The translations under genes were made by a program, and so were the position numbers. A DNA stretch of 64,000 nt from Pseudomonadales bacterium. GTDB taxonomy: Bacteria > Pseudomonadota > Gammaproteobacteria > Pseudomonadales > Azotimanducaceae. The stretch is taken from positions 248,001 through 312,000 of the forward strand of contig JACKNX010000004.1 of assembly GCA_024234635.1 (NCBI GenBank), written 5' to 3'. The stretch's first letter is position 1; the number at the start of each line of letters is the position of its first letter. Shown here in pieces: positions 49,450-60,203 of this stretch. The notes under the pieces were generated by a model. That model did no database searches, had not been told where the DNA came from, and saw nothing but the letters and a program-made list of their open reading frames with translations.

Positions 49450-50769
49450 TCAGCCTCGGCCCGCCGCATCGCCACCGCCAGCGACCACATCCTTCGACGC
49501 ATTCGCCGCGGAGCCGAAGATGCCTTTTGCCATCAGCGAGGTCTCGCCGTTGCGCCGCCGCTGATAGATATCCGCCCGTATTTCGTGCACACCTTTGTCA
49601 TCAGGCGCTGCCAGTGCCGCCATCTCGACAAGGTGACAGGCGAGCCGCACGTCCGCATCGGCAATCGCCGCCGCCCGTTCCGCAAGCCGGGCCGCGCCGC
49701 CGGCCAGTGCCGCCACCTCCCGGGCCAGCGCGGCGTCCGGTGCGGGCTTGAGATTGGCCGGATTGCCGTCGTACCAGCCGCCATACAGCCGCCAGATGTT
49801 GCGGATGACAAACTCCGGCTCGTCGTACATGGGCCGCAGGTACGGTTTTTCGAGTATCCCGGGGTCCAGTTTCACGGTGTTCACGATATCGGTCAGCCGT
49901 GCGCCGTCATTCATCAGGAGAAGCGTTTCACGCACCAGAAATTCGAGCGCATCCGCCACTTCCTCCAGCACCCGCCGGATGCGCGCCTCGCCGGCGATGG
50001 GCAGGCCATGCGCCGGCAGGAACAGTTCCGCCCCCTGCGCGGCCATGGCGCGCATGGCCGCGGCCCACTCGGCGGGATAGCGTTGCACCTTCTGCGGATT
50101 GCCGGCGTTCGGAAAATTCCAGATGAAAAAATCACCTGCACAGATTGCCTTGTGGCGCGGTACCCAGGCCCAGGTATGGTCGTCCGTCTCCCCTTTCGCA
50201 TGGTGCAGTTCCACCGCCAGGCCACCGACGTCGAGGGACAGGCGATCCCGGTAGGTCACGTCGGGCGCCGGGGAAGACGTCGGAAGGAAATGGTCGCTCT
50301 GGGAGATGTCGTAGCCGCGCCGCTTGAACTGACCGAACTGGCGTTCGTTGATGATCCGGTTATAGCCGTTGGTGAGGTTGTAGCGGTCGAAGCGACGCGG
50401 CACGTTCTCGTGCCCGACCACGCGGATGTGATCGTGGGCATGCATGCGGGCGTCAGCTACGAAGGCACCACAACCGCCAACGTGATCCACGTGCCCGTGG
50501 GTGTAAACCACCGTGTTGAAGCGGTCATCGCGCCAGTGGCGCACGGCCTCGACGACGCGCGCGCCGCCGGCTTCGTTGGAAGTATCGAAGGCCAGCAGGC
50601 CGTCGTCGGTTTCGAACAGCACGCAGTGCGAGAAGGCCTCCACCATCGCCACGCCATCAGCCACCATCGACAACTGGTGATTGATGCGGTTGAGCGGGCC
50701 GATATCGTCCGCCGTCCGCCCCTCATCCAGTACCGCCGTGGACAATGCAATCAGATCCGCCACACCCAC
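49450..50769 (-). CDS. MBL-fold hydrolase, alkylsulfatase-like
   Basis: 439 residues from a GTG. The metallo-beta-lactamase metal motif is THGHVDHVGGCG, with later LHHAKGETDDHTWAWVP and LPAHGLPIAGEARI supplying further ligands. The segment AHDHIRVVGHENVPRRFDRY and NLTNGYNRIINERQFG, and the C-terminal helical part, match the BDS1/SdsA1 alkylsulfatase group with its dimerisation domain; the C-terminal SCP2-like domain of SdsA1 is absent. No signal peptide. Substrate could be a sulfate or other ester. Confidence 0.83.
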   Translation of the reverse strand: MGVADLIALSTAVLDEGRTADDIGPLNRINHQLSMVADGVAMVEAFSHCVLFETDDGLLAFDTSNEAGGARVVEAVRHWRDDRFNTVVYTHGHVDHVGGCGAFVADARMHAHDHIRVVGHENVPRRFDRYNLTNGYNRIINERQFGQFKRRGYDISQSDHFLPTSSPAPDVTYRDRLSLDVGGLAVELHHAKGETDDHTWAWVPRHKAICAGDFFIWNFPNAGNPQKVQRYPAEWAAAMRAMAAQGAELFLPAHGLPIAGEARIRRVLEEVADALEFLVRETLLLMNDGARLTDIVNTVKLDPGILEKPYLRPMYDEPEFVIRNIWRLYGGWYDGNPANLKPAPDAALAREVAALAGGAARLAERAAAIADADVRLACHLVEMAALAAPDDKGVHEIRADIYQRRRNGETSLMAKGIFGSAANASKDVVAGGGDAAGRG

Positions 50770-50832
50770 TCTCTCACCTGCTCCGGAACCCGCAGATTAC
50801 ACCCTGCCCGCCGTCACCCAAACAGGCCGCGG

Positions 50833-53262
50833 CTACCCCTCGATTCGCAGAAACAGACTGTCGTATCGCCCTTCCTCGTCGAGCGCGAGGATACGATGCC
50901 TCCCCGCCGCATCGAAGTGGTAGCTGAACGCTTCACCCGCGGCCGTTACCGCCACAAACCGGCCGTCGACCAGCCACTGCACGTTCCCGTCCGCCTGGCG
51001 CACCCGCAGGCTAACCGCGGGCGGTGTATCGACGCCCGGCGCCCGCCGGAGCACGCTGCCGTCCGCCAGACCGTCGATGCGCAGGCGACCGCTTTGCTCG
51101 CTGGGCGGTGCGCACCCCGCTGCCCAGGCCGGCAGTCGCGACGCCCGCCGACGGGACGCGGACAACCAGGCGGCAACCGGGAGCGGCCATTGCGCGATGG
51201 CAATGGGCCGGGTATCGCCATGCGCGCAAGCGGGCGTCACGCGTTTACCGCTACGGGTATCCACGAGCACATGCTTCACCAGTTCATTTCCCTGTCCGGC
51301 ACCTCGTGGCGAGGGCACCAGGGTCGGCGGCACGTTGCCGCGCAGAATCCAGGTATCGGTTACCTCCTGGCAGGCCGAGGGATCCTCGCTGTCCATGGCG
51401 CGCCCGGTCGGCCAGCAGATCGCCTGCCGGGTGACACCATCGGGCGGGGCCGGAGACTGCCTGTCACCTGGCGGGTGCGGCAATGCGGACAAGAGGGAAA
51501 ACAGGACAGGGAGCGCCGTCGCGGCTCCATACTGCCCCGGCATCGGCGTGCCATCCGGTCGACCGACCCAGACGCCCAGCGTCCAGGTTTTTGTCACACC
51601 GAACGCCCAGGCATCACGGTAGCCGTAGCTGGTTCCCGTCTTCCAGGCCAGCTTTGGCGCGGTGGCGGCGGACAGCGCGGCATTCATCGGCAACGCCGCG
51701 CCTTGCAGCATGTCCGTGACGATGAACGCTGCACCCTGGCTCAGCAGCCGGCGTCCGTCGAGCGGACTCCCGTCCCCGGCATCGACCGCATGCCCCGTTG
51801 CTGGTGACGGCGGCACTTCGTCCCACGCGCCGCTGGCCGCGCCGGCCGGCGGATCGACAAGATAACGAACGGGCCGCATCACGCCGGCATTGGCAAACGC
51901 CGCGTAACCCGACGCAAGCGCTTCCATCCGGACACCCGTGCCACCGAGAATCAATGCCAGGTGCGGACGCGCCCCACGTGGCAACGTGAGCCGCACGCCA
52001 CCATGCGCGAGGCGCGCCATGAAGCGCTCCGGAGTAACGCGTGCCAGGAGATCCACCGCGGGTACGTTCAATGACCGTCGCAGTGCGTCCGCGGCGCTGA
52101 CGGGTCCGGAGAACACATCGCCGAAGTTCGCCGGCCGGTAGCCGTCGAAACCGGTTGGCGCATCGCTGAGCAGACTGGCGGCGTGGATCAGGCCGTCATC
52201 CAGCGCGAGGCCGTAGAGAAACGGTTTGAGCGTCGATCCCGGGGAACGTATCGCACGGATCATGTCCACCTGACCGAGCCGCGCGTCGTCCGCAAAATCC
52301 GCGGAGCCGAGGTAGACACGGGCTTCCAGCGTGGCATTGTCCACCAGCAGCGCCGCCGCGGAGGTGAGCGGCGGCAGGTGGCGGATCAGCGCCGGCAGAC
52401 GCCGTTCGAAGGTCCGTTGCAGCTGGGCATCGATGGTGGTTGTCAGTACGGTCTCCGCCGGATACGCCCGCCGCAGCCGTTCCGCCAGCAACGCCGCCGC
52501 AAGCGGTGGCCGTACGCGTTGTGCAATCACCGGCTCCAGCGCGGCGCCGGCCAGTACGCCGTCCGGCCAGACCCCCTGCGCCCGCAGCCGTTCCAGCACC
52601 TTGTCACGCGCCTGGCGCGCGAGTTCTGGATGGCGGTCGGGTCGCAACCGGCTGGGAGCCTGCGGCAGCACCGCCAGCAGTGCCGCCTCCGCATGGGACA
52701 ACTGGCGGGAAGACTTGCCCAGATAACTCCAGGCAGCAGCCTCCACACCCTCGATGGTTCCGCCGAACGGCGCCCGCGCGAGGTACAACGCCAGGATCTG
52801 TGCCTTGTTGAGACGCAGTTCGAGCTGCACCGCGCGCAGCATCTGGATGAGTTTGCCCCACGGTGACCGCGGAATGGGCTCCAGCAACCGCGCCACCTGC
52901 ATGGTCAGCGTGGAGCCACCCGAAACCACTTCACCCTGCCGGAGTGCCTGTCCAATGGCACGCAGCAACGCCAGCGGGTTCACGCCGGGATGGCGGTAGA
53001 ACCAGCGATCCTCGTAGCCGAGCAATGCCTCGAGATAGCGTGGGGAGACATCCGCCACCTGTACCGGATACCGCCACACCCCATTGCTGGCAGCAAACGC
53101 ACGAAGGGGCGAACCGTCGCGGGCCAGCACGACGGTGCTGCGGTCCGTGTCCAGCCGGGGAATCGGTGGGGGAAAGACACGATCGAGCGCGCCGATGACA
53201 ATCACCACGACGGCGATGCCGGTGATCCATCGCCGCCAGCCAGGCCGTTTGCCGGCACTCAC
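50833..53262 (-). CDS. pbpC: Penicillin-binding protein 1C
   Basis: 809 residues from a GTG overlapping the stop of the upstream gene (GTGA). One N-terminal membrane helix (WITGIAVVVIVIGALDRVF). Glycosyltransferase-51 motifs YEDRWFYRHPGVNPLALLRA and GGSTLTMQVARLLEP. Transpeptidase motifs: S-T-L-K in RSPGSTLKPFLYG, SLN in RRSLNVPA, KTGT in AWKTGTSYGYRDA. The C-terminal BiPBP_C domain is present. Builds and cross-links peptidoglycan. Co-transcribed with the alpha-2-macroglobulin, as in E. coli yfhM-pbpC. Confidence 0.95.
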   Translation of the reverse strand: MSAGKRPGWRRWITGIAVVVIVIGALDRVFPPPIPRLDTDRSTVVLARDGSPLRAFAASNGVWRYPVQVADVSPRYLEALLGYEDRWFYRHPGVNPLALLRAIGQALRQGEVVSGGSTLTMQVARLLEPIPRSPWGKLIQMLRAVQLELRLNKAQILALYLARAPFGGTIEGVEAAAWSYLGKSSRQLSHAEAALLAVLPQAPSRLRPDRHPELARQARDKVLERLRAQGVWPDGVLAGAALEPVIAQRVRPPLAAALLAERLRRAYPAETVLTTTIDAQLQRTFERRLPALIRHLPPLTSAAALLVDNATLEARVYLGSADFADDARLGQVDMIRAIRSPGSTLKPFLYGLALDDGLIHAASLLSDAPTGFDGYRPANFGDVFSGPVSAADALRRSLNVPAVDLLARVTPERFMARLAHGGVRLTLPRGARPHLALILGGTGVRMEALASGYAAFANAGVMRPVRYLVDPPAGAASGAWDEVPPSPATGHAVDAGDGSPLDGRRLLSQGAAFIVTDMLQGAALPMNAALSAATAPKLAWKTGTSYGYRDAWAFGVTKTWTLGVWVGRPDGTPMPGQYGAATALPVLFSLLSALPHPPGDRQSPAPPDGVTRQAICWPTGRAMDSEDPSACQEVTDTWILRGNVPPTLVPSPRGAGQGNELVKHVLVDTRSGKRVTPACAHGDTRPIAIAQWPLPVAAWLSASRRRASRLPAWAAGCAPPSEQSGRLRIDGLADGSVLRRAPGVDTPPAVSLRVRQADGNVQWLVDGRFVAVTAAGEAFSYHFDAAGRHRILALDEEGRYDSLFLRIEG

Positions 53263-56200
53263 GGCGGGGTGATGGTCACCTGTTGCCTGTCGACCGCGCC
53301 CAGCACCCGGAGCGCCGGTCGGTACATATCCTCCAGCGACGGCGGCGGTATGACATAGGTGCCCGGCGTCACCGCTCGCAGCAAGTAGTACAGTCTTGTC
53401 GAACTGCCCTCGTAGAGCGTCAGCGCCGCGACATAGCGGTCGTCGCGATACTCCTCGAATCGCGCCCCGCTGTCGCCGATGACATCCGTCAGACGCACAT
53501 CGTCAACCGTCACGTCCGCCCACGGCGCGCGATCCGTGAGATTGAGATTCTCCACCTCCAGCCCGCCAGGTGTCAGGTCGACCACCAGCGCATCCGCCAT
53601 CGTCTGTCGACCGCTCACCGTCAGCACCGCGACCAGCACGTCACCCTCCCGCAGGGGCTCGCCCTGCCACGGCGAACCGTTCGCGCGATACCACGCACGT
53701 TCGATCTTCATGTCCTCGCGTGACAGCACCGGCGCCCTGCGCGGCACGCCCGCCACTTCCTGGGTGACAAACAGGCTGCCCGCGGCCGTCGGGGTGAGCG
53801 TCAGTCCGCCGCGCTGTTCCACCGGGGTGAGTGTATGGCTGAAATAGGCGATGCTGGGACGCGCACTACCCTGCGCAAGCCCCTGTACCGTGAAGCCGTC
53901 ACCGGCCGAAGCCAGCGCGCGACCCAGCCGAACCACGGCGATGGCTTCCTGCGTGGAGAGCCAGTACGCGCTGGTGCGTGCATTGCCCTGTTCGCCCAGC
54001 AGCTGACGCGCGGCCGCAAAGGCCGCCGTATCGATGGCATCGTTTCGGAGTTCGTTTTCGTGCACCAGTGCGGCGATCAGAACTGCGTCCCGCAGATCGC
54101 TGCCGTAGTCACCAAGCCAGGCCGGGCGCTGCCACTGCCGCTCGCTCACTTCCTTCAGGGCCGCGTCCGCGCGTTCGCGATCGCCCTGCAGGGCCAGCGC
54201 CACCCCAAGCTGCGCCAGGGGCAGGGGCGTGAGCAGTTTGCCGCGTTCGTTGTCGAACAGCGCCCGCAGCGTGCCCAGCGGCGCCTTGCCGACTTTGGCC
54301 AGCACGTAACCCGCATGCGCCATTTCCGCGAGACGCCGGTGTTCGTACTGCTCGTAGCCATAGTCCGTGTTGCCGCCCTTGAGCAGATCCGCCTGCAGCC
54401 GCTCCAGCGCGCGGTCGAGCAGCAGCGACGGCACAGTGAAACCCGCTTCCTTCGCCAGCAGCGCCATCTCCGTCACGTAGGGCGTGAGGCTGGTATCGGC
54501 ATCGAAATCACCCGGCCATAGCGCAAAGTGGCCAGCACCGTTCTGCATCGACGACAGACGCGCGAACGCCTTGTCCAGCAGCGAGGCGCGGCCCGCCAGA
54601 GAGACATCCAGCGGCTGCCCCCGGAAATCGCGGATACTCTCCGCGGCTACACCGAACCTGGCGCGGGTGGTCTCGTCCAGCAGGACCAGTGGCAGCGCCT
54701 TGCTCACCGTCTGTTCCGCACAGCCGTACGGATAGCGCAGCAGGTCCAGCGCCGCCTGCGCATAGGGCAACGGCGGCAGCCGGCCGATGGTCAGGCGCTG
54801 TACCACGGAGTCGGGGAACAGCCCCTCGGTCAGCGACGCGTCCGCGCGTACCGGAGCATTGCCCGCCTGCGAGGCGATCGTCAGACGCTGCACCGCCGGC
54901 CAGGCGGGACGCACCACGACAGCGAACGTGCGCTCGCTCGTCACGGACCTGCCCACCAGCCGCACATGCACGTGGGCCGTGCCGAAGCCGTCCGCGGCCG
55001 TCAGCGGGATGGCGAGGCTTGCGTGGGCGTTGTCCGGCACGGACACCTCCGCCGCGGCCTGCGCAAGGCGTACCGGCCCGTCAGAGGTGAGGGTCAGCGT
55101 GTAGCGATCATCCCCGCCGCTGGCGTTGTCGATATCCAGCGTCAGCCGGCTGACATCGCCGGGCGCCAGAACGCGCGGCAGCGACCCCTGCAGCACCACG
55201 GGGGCGCGTACCAGCGTGTCGGCCTCCGCATTGGCATAACCCGCCTCGCCATATACAAGTGCCCGCACGCGCAGGGTGCCGTTGAAGTCAGGTACGGGCA
55301 GGGAAACGTGTGCCATGCCGTCTGCATCCAGCATCACCGGTGCGGAGGCCAGGTCGACGATGTTCACCTCGGCGTCCGGCCGTCGGGCCTGGGGCAGACC
55401 GGTCAGTTCGGCGTCGCCGCCGTAGCGCAGGCGCGCCTGTACGCCGGCAAAACTCTCGATGACGCGGCCATAGACGTCATACGCATCCACCCCCAGACGC
55501 CGCCGGGCAAAGAACCACGCCGCCGCGTCCGGCACGCCAAAGCGCGTGATGTTGAGCACGCCCGCGTCCGTGGCCGTCACACGCACCGCGGCTTGCTTCC
55601 CGGCCAGTTCCGGTACCCGCAGGGTCAGTTCCAGCGCATTTCCCGGCCGCATGTCGGCGGGCGCGGAAAGCTGTGCCGTCAGCGCGCGGTCCGCCCGCGC
55701 CAGCGGCACGTGCGCGATGCCCACGGCGCGATTCGGCGTGATCGCATCGGCGCTGGAGCCCGGGCGGAACACCAGTACGGTGAGGTAGAGATCGTGCCGA
55801 TTCCAGGCAGCATCCAGCGGCACGGAGACGCGGGTGCCGGCAGCGACATCGAGTGTCTGGCTCCACAACAGATGATCACTTTCCAGCAGCACCAGCGCCG
55901 GCCCCGCGTGTGGTGGTGTAATGGTTGCGGTCACCTGTTCGCCAGCTGCGTACGCCGGCTTGTCAAGCACCACCCGCACCTTGTCCGGTCGCGCTTCACT
56001 TCCCGGGCCGTCACCGCCCCAGCCAGCGTCGAACGGCTGGCGCAGCAACAGACCGCTGGACGGATCGCGGATTTCCACCCGGTAGCCACCCCACTCGACC
56101 GGCACCGCGAGATGTCCGCGTGCGCCCGCGGCGATGGTCATCGTCTCTTCGTGCACGGTCTCGTCACGGGTGACGTAGTCAAAACGCCAGCCGGCGCCTT

Positions 56201-58154
56201 CCTCGAATTGCCACTGGTAGTCCCGCACTTCGCGGATCACCTTTACCGCAAGGCCGGCGGCGGCGAGCAGGTCACCCGCGGCGTTGGTACGGATCACCTC
56301 AAATTCCGCCCGGTCACCCGGCGCAGCACCGTCCGCCATGTCGAACAGCGGGCGGATGCCCACCAGTTCGTCCGCGGGCCACAGGGTTCGCTTCAGGCTG
56401 CGCGACACCGCCCGCCCCCCGGTCTCGTAGACGCTGCCGCCGACGGTGATCCGCACCGGCGCCGTCACCGTCACGCCGTCCAGCACCGTAACCGGTACCG
56501 CCAGTCGCCCGCCGGCATCGAGGCGGGCATCCACGACGTCGTCCGGGGTCGCCGGCAGTTCCATGCGCGCATCGCCAAACCAGTAGTCCGCAAACGCCGC
56601 CACCGGATGCGGTTCGCGCACCAGTGCAAGCCGGGCGGAAAAGCGGTTGCCCGCGGCCGGCGCGCCATGCAGGTAGGCGGCCGTGACGTTCAGCGGCAGC
56701 GATTCGCCGGGGTGCAGCGCCTCAACGGCCGAAGCCAGCTCCAGCGTCATGCGCTCGGGCAGAAATTCCTCCACGCGGAACGCAAACGCCTGGTCCGACG
56801 CCTCCGCCTCCGGGTCCGTACTGAAACTCACGGACCAGCGTCCGGTCGCCGCATCCTCCGGCAGATCGCGGCCGAATTCGTAGTAACCCAGATCCCCGGC
56901 GTCCAGGCGCGTGCGCGCCAACGCCCGGCCGTCGGGCTGATGCAAGGTGGCGAACACCGGCTGCGCCGGCAGGACCCGGCCATCGTGATCGCGTAACAGC
57001 GCCGATACACGCACGTGTTCCCCGGGCCGGTAAAGATCACGACTGGCCCAGGGAAATATCTCCGCCGGCTGCTCGCGCCGCCCGGTTACCGCAAACTCGG
57101 ACAGATCGAGAGCAGGCTGGTTGAACGGCATCACCGCCAGGTCCTCACCGTCGCGGGCCAGCATCAGGTGCTGCCCGTTCAGCGCATAGCCGTCGAACGT
57201 CGCCATGCCGTCGCCATCCGTCTCCGCGGTCGCGACCACAATGCCCTTCGGATCACGGATGCTCAGTCGCACGCCCGCTTTTGCCCGACCGGACTCCAGC
57301 GACGCGGCATGGACGACCAGGCTCTGCGGATAGACACGCAGGTGCAGGCCGATGTCCGTGACCAGGAACAGGCTCGTATCCTGTTCGTAGGCGAACGTGC
57401 CGGCCTGTTTCATCACCGCAAAGTAGAGGCCGGGCGCAGCCAGCTCGTCGATGTCACGCACGGGCAGATAACTCACCGACCGCTCGTTGGGTTTGCCGCT
57501 GACGGCAAAACGCGCAGCGTAGGCGGCATCCGCGTAACCGGCCATCTGCGCAAGCGACCAGTAGCTGCGTCGCCCGCCGCGACTGAAATCGTCGAGGAAT
57601 TTCGACAGGTCGCGGTCGCGGACCTTGAGAAACTCCACATCCACCTCACCGACGTTCACCGTGACGATGGGCAGACCGCGGGTTTCGTGCATGGGCAGCA
57701 CGCTGCCCTGACTGGCGAAGCCGAGCACCGGTTGCAGTGGCCCGGTATGGACATCCCGGCTGAGGTCACTGCCGATGGTCGAACCGTCGGTTGCCGCCAG
57801 CGCGGCGTGCACGGTGAGCCGGTAATCGCGATTGCTTTCCACGTAGGGGAAACGGATGGCGGTGCCGTCGTCCTCCAGCACCCAGCTCCCCTGCGGAATA
57901 CCGCCGTCCGCATCGTTCAGGGTGAGCAGTTCGTCGAACTTCTGCGCGCCGGCCAGCGGGCGGGAGAACGTGAGCACAATGGACGCACGGCCGTCGTAGG
58001 TACCGTGCCCGGCCGAGACGAGGCCAAAGCCGTCAATCGTCGCAGCGGGCGCAGGGGCCGCATCCTCGGCGGGCTCCGCAGGGTCGTTTGCCGCGCCACC
58101 GCATCCGCCCAGCAGAAACAGCATTGCCACCAGCATTAGCATTACGCCGCGCAT
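53259..58154 (-). CDS. Bacterial alpha-2-macroglobulin lipoprotein (YfhM-like)
   Basis: 1631 residues from the ATG at 58154 (GGAG upstream). Lipobox LGGC (about residue 17), then a mature start G-G-A, so inner-membrane or outer-membrane sorting is undecided. MG domains rich in beta structure precede the thioester motif CAEQ with Cys1145 (YPYGCAEQTVSKALP), then the alpha-helical TED and receptor-like end. The protein traps proteases that reach the periplasm, protecting peptidoglycan repair by PBP1C, whose gene follows. Thioester intact, so the active type. Confidence 0.93.
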   Translation of the reverse strand: MRGVMLMLVAMLFLLGGCGGAANDPAEPAEDAAPAPAATIDGFGLVSAGHGTYDGRASIVLTFSRPLAGAQKFDELLTLNDADGGIPQGSWVLEDDGTAIRFPYVESNRDYRLTVHAALAATDGSTIGSDLSRDVHTGPLQPVLGFASQGSVLPMHETRGLPIVTVNVGEVDVEFLKVRDRDLSKFLDDFSRGGRRSYWSLAQMAGYADAAYAARFAVSGKPNERSVSYLPVRDIDELAAPGLYFAVMKQAGTFAYEQDTSLFLVTDIGLHLRVYPQSLVVHAASLESGRAKAGVRLSIRDPKGIVVATAETDGDGMATFDGYALNGQHLMLARDGEDLAVMPFNQPALDLSEFAVTGRREQPAEIFPWASRDLYRPGEHVRVSALLRDHDGRVLPAQPVFATLHQPDGRALARTRLDAGDLGYYEFGRDLPEDAATGRWSVSFSTDPEAEASDQAFAFRVEEFLPERMTLELASAVEALHPGESLPLNVTAAYLHGAPAAGNRFSARLALVREPHPVAAFADYWFGDARMELPATPDDVVDARLDAGGRLAVPVTVLDGVTVTAPVRITVGGSVYETGGRAVSRSLKRTLWPADELVGIRPLFDMADGAAPGDRAEFEVIRTNAAGDLLAAAGLAVKVIREVRDYQWQFEEGAGWRFDYVTRDETVHEETMTIAAGARGHLAVPVEWGGYRVEIRDPSSGLLLRQPFDAGWGGDGPGSEARPDKVRVVLDKPAYAAGEQVTATITPPHAGPALVLLESDHLLWSQTLDVAAGTRVSVPLDAAWNRHDLYLTVLVFRPGSSADAITPNRAVGIAHVPLARADRALTAQLSAPADMRPGNALELTLRVPELAGKQAAVRVTATDAGVLNITRFGVPDAAAWFFARRRLGVDAYDVYGRVIESFAGVQARLRYGGDAELTGLPQARRPDAEVNIVDLASAPVMLDADGMAHVSLPVPDFNGTLRVRALVYGEAGYANAEADTLVRAPVVLQGSLPRVLAPGDVSRLTLDIDNASGGDDRYTLTLTSDGPVRLAQAAAEVSVPDNAHASLAIPLTAADGFGTAHVHVRLVGRSVTSERTFAVVVRPAWPAVQRLTIASQAGNAPVRADASLTEGLFPDSVVQRLTIGRLPPLPYAQAALDLLRYPYGCAEQTVSKALPLVLLDETTRARFGVAAESIRDFRGQPLDVSLAGRASLLDKAFARLSSMQNGAGHFALWPGDFDADTSLTPYVTEMALLAKEAGFTVPSLLLDRALERLQADLLKGGNTDYGYEQYEHRRLAEMAHAGYVLAKVGKAPLGTLRALFDNERGKLLTPLPLAQLGVALALQGDRERADAALKEVSERQWQRPAWLGDYGSDLRDAVLIAALVHENELRNDAIDTAAFAAARQLLGEQGNARTSAYWLSTQEAIAVVRLGRALASAGDGFTVQGLAQGSARPSIAYFSHTLTPVEQRGGLTLTPTAAGSLFVTQEVAGVPRRAPVLSREDMKIERAWYRANGSPWQGEPLREGDVLVAVLTVSGRQTMADALVVDLTPGGLEVENLNLTDRAPWADVTVDDVRLTDVIGDSGARFEEYRDDRYVAALTLYEGSSTRLYYLLRAVTPGTYVIPPPSLEDMYRPALRVLGAVDRQQVTITPP

Positions 58155-58264
58155 CACCTTCTCCGCCCCGCACGAATGGGATGCACAGTGTACGTGCCGC
58201 ACCGTCCGCATTCACTGGCCAGCGCCGCCACCACAATCGGCGGGGGCGTCGTCGACCTGGATTG

Positions 58265-60130
58265 TCAGTTGTCACAGCCCCCGGCGACGATGGGTATCGA
58301 CAGGGTGACCGACGAACCTGCCTGGGAGGAGTCGGTGTGCAGCGATCCGCCCATGGCGGCCAGGCGCTTGCGCATGATGCCGAGCCCCCGGCCCCCGCCC
58401 TTCGCCGCCAGGCCACCGACCCCGTCGTCCACGATACGAACAGTCAGACTGCCCCCGTCGGCATGAGCGTACAGCGTGATGCTGCTGGCGCGGGCGTGGC
58501 GCAGCGCATTGCTGACGGCCTCCTGGATGCAGCGATACACCTGTAACGTACGCTCGACGCCAAGGGCGCAACGGTCCGGGAGGTCGACTTCCCAGTTCAG
58601 GACCACGCCATGAGTGTCCAGCAGGGACTGCAGGCGACCACGCAACACGCCGAGCGCGCTGCCGAAGTCATCGGCAAGATCAGGATCGAGCGAATCCATC
58701 ACCAGGCGCAACTCCTGCAGGCTCAGCTGCAGGGCGTCCGTCAAGGCGGGATCGGCATCCGGACGCTGGCGCATCGCCTGGATCAGCGCCGCCAGACGGC
58801 CGCCCACGCCGTCGTGCATATCCCGCAGCAGCCGTTGTCGCTCGTTGGCCAGCAGAAGCGCCCTGGTCCGCTCGGCTTCACGCTCGAAACTTGCCGCAAG
58901 TGCCGCCTCCTTGGCTGCGAGTTCGGTGTTCAACATCTCGTTGATCGCCTGCTCGGATTCGTAGAGTCGGATGTTGCGATGAAACAGGCAGGCGACGATT
59001 GCCACCACGAATAGCGGGAAGGACCGGGTAAGCGAATAAAAATAGAAGATGCCCAGCACCTGTGCCACCACATCGAAGATGGCGGCCGAAATCACCAGGA
59101 ATACCGCGCTCGACTCGACGATGGTGGTATCGCTGTCAACGAAGTAGTGCCGTACCGCCTTCACCAGCAGACCGATGCAGATGGCCACCTGGTAGGTATC
59201 CCCCAGCCAGGCTTCCAGCCGCTCCGGGGCGAGCGTCGGCACCAGCGTGGCGTACAGCCCCAGACTGACAAAGTATGCCAGCGTGGCAACCAGGCGGTGG
59301 GTGCGCCGGTTCTGTCCCGACCAGAGATCGAAGAAATTGAACAGCGCCAGATACACGAGGTTGAGCAGCGCGAAGTAGTACGCGGCGCGCCAGCTTTCGG
59401 ACCATGGGAAGTCGAACCACAATCGGTACAGACTGAGCAGCGCCCAGCTGAGCGCCGCCACGGCAAACCACGCCAGGAGGGCACGCTGGCGCACGAGCGG
59501 CAGGAGCAGCAACACCAGACCGCCCAGCGTCAGCCCGCCGATGGCGGTGATCCTTGGCCATTCGTAATAGGTGAAGAAGCGACGTTCCAGCGCTTCGGCA
59601 AGCACGTCATGCGGGCCGATGAACGCGCCCCGGAAGCTGGCTGGTTTGGCGCGGCGTGCGAGCACGAGATCCACCACGTCCGTACCGTCTCCTCTCAGCA
59701 GGGCCGCGGGCAGGCGCGTCAGCCACGTACGCTTCCCCTTGAGACCAGGCACCGGCGCCAACACGCCTTTGACCTCCAGCCGATAGCCATTCAGGAACAG
59801 TGCGAAGCTGTCGGTGTTGTAGCTTGGCGCGATGGCCAGATCGTCCCCGGGCGGCGTCGTCGGCACTGGCATGCGCACGGCGAAGTAGCACGGCTGCGCG
59901 CAGGTGCGCCAGGTATACAGATCAGATGCAGGTTCCCAGGTGGCGTTCCCGGGAATCACCGGGCTGCCCAGTTCCCGGGTCACCACCGAGAAGTCGCCAT
60001 GGAACCAGTCCATTCCGTCCGAGCTGTTGGTGACCAGAAGGCTGAACGTCAGCCAGTACGCGATCAGCGCCACTGCAATCACCATGAGCAGACGCGTCGA
60101 CCGCCCGACCTGTCCTGTGTTCACCCGCAC
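58265..60130 (-). CDS. Sensor histidine kinase, NarX/UhpB-type, with 7TM sensor
   Basis: 621 residues from a GTG. A first helix and a periplasmic jelly-roll-like domain (about 35-185, SFALFLNGYRLEVKG) lead to six or seven helices (about 195-390) in 7TMR-DISM style. A coiled coil precedes HisKA_3 with His439 in LLRDMHDGVGGRLAAL, and the ATPase domain has EAVSNALRHARASS, VRIVDDGVGG and GRGLGIMRKRLAAMGG. Partner of the response regulator 74 bp downstream. Signal unknown; the domain could sense a carbohydrate. Confidence 0.9.
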   Translation of the reverse strand: MRVNTGQVGRSTRLLMVIAVALIAYWLTFSLLVTNSSDGMDWFHGDFSVVTRELGSPVIPGNATWEPASDLYTWRTCAQPCYFAVRMPVPTTPPGDDLAIAPSYNTDSFALFLNGYRLEVKGVLAPVPGLKGKRTWLTRLPAALLRGDGTDVVDLVLARRAKPASFRGAFIGPHDVLAEALERRFFTYYEWPRITAIGGLTLGGLVLLLLPLVRQRALLAWFAVAALSWALLSLYRLWFDFPWSESWRAAYYFALLNLVYLALFNFFDLWSGQNRRTHRLVATLAYFVSLGLYATLVPTLAPERLEAWLGDTYQVAICIGLLVKAVRHYFVDSDTTIVESSAVFLVISAAIFDVVAQVLGIFYFYSLTRSFPLFVVAIVACLFHRNIRLYESEQAINEMLNTELAAKEAALAASFEREAERTRALLLANERQRLLRDMHDGVGGRLAALIQAMRQRPDADPALTDALQLSLQELRLVMDSLDPDLADDFGSALGVLRGRLQSLLDTHGVVLNWEVDLPDRCALGVERTLQVYRCIQEAVSNALRHARASSITLYAHADGGSLTVRIVDDGVGGLAAKGGGRGLGIMRKRLAAMGGSLHTDSSQAGSSVTLSIPIVAGGCDN

Positions 60131-60203
60131 CCGCCCCCGGAAGCCGCAGCTGTCATGTCACCGTCGATGCCAGCCGCGTATCAGCCCGCCGGTCACACTG
60201 ACA

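Noticed and set aside
53850..58139. Several long plus-strand frames opposite the alpha-2-macroglobulin gene
   Set aside because: Arg/His/Gln-rich shadow frames; the minus strand carries an intact thioester protein over its full expected length.
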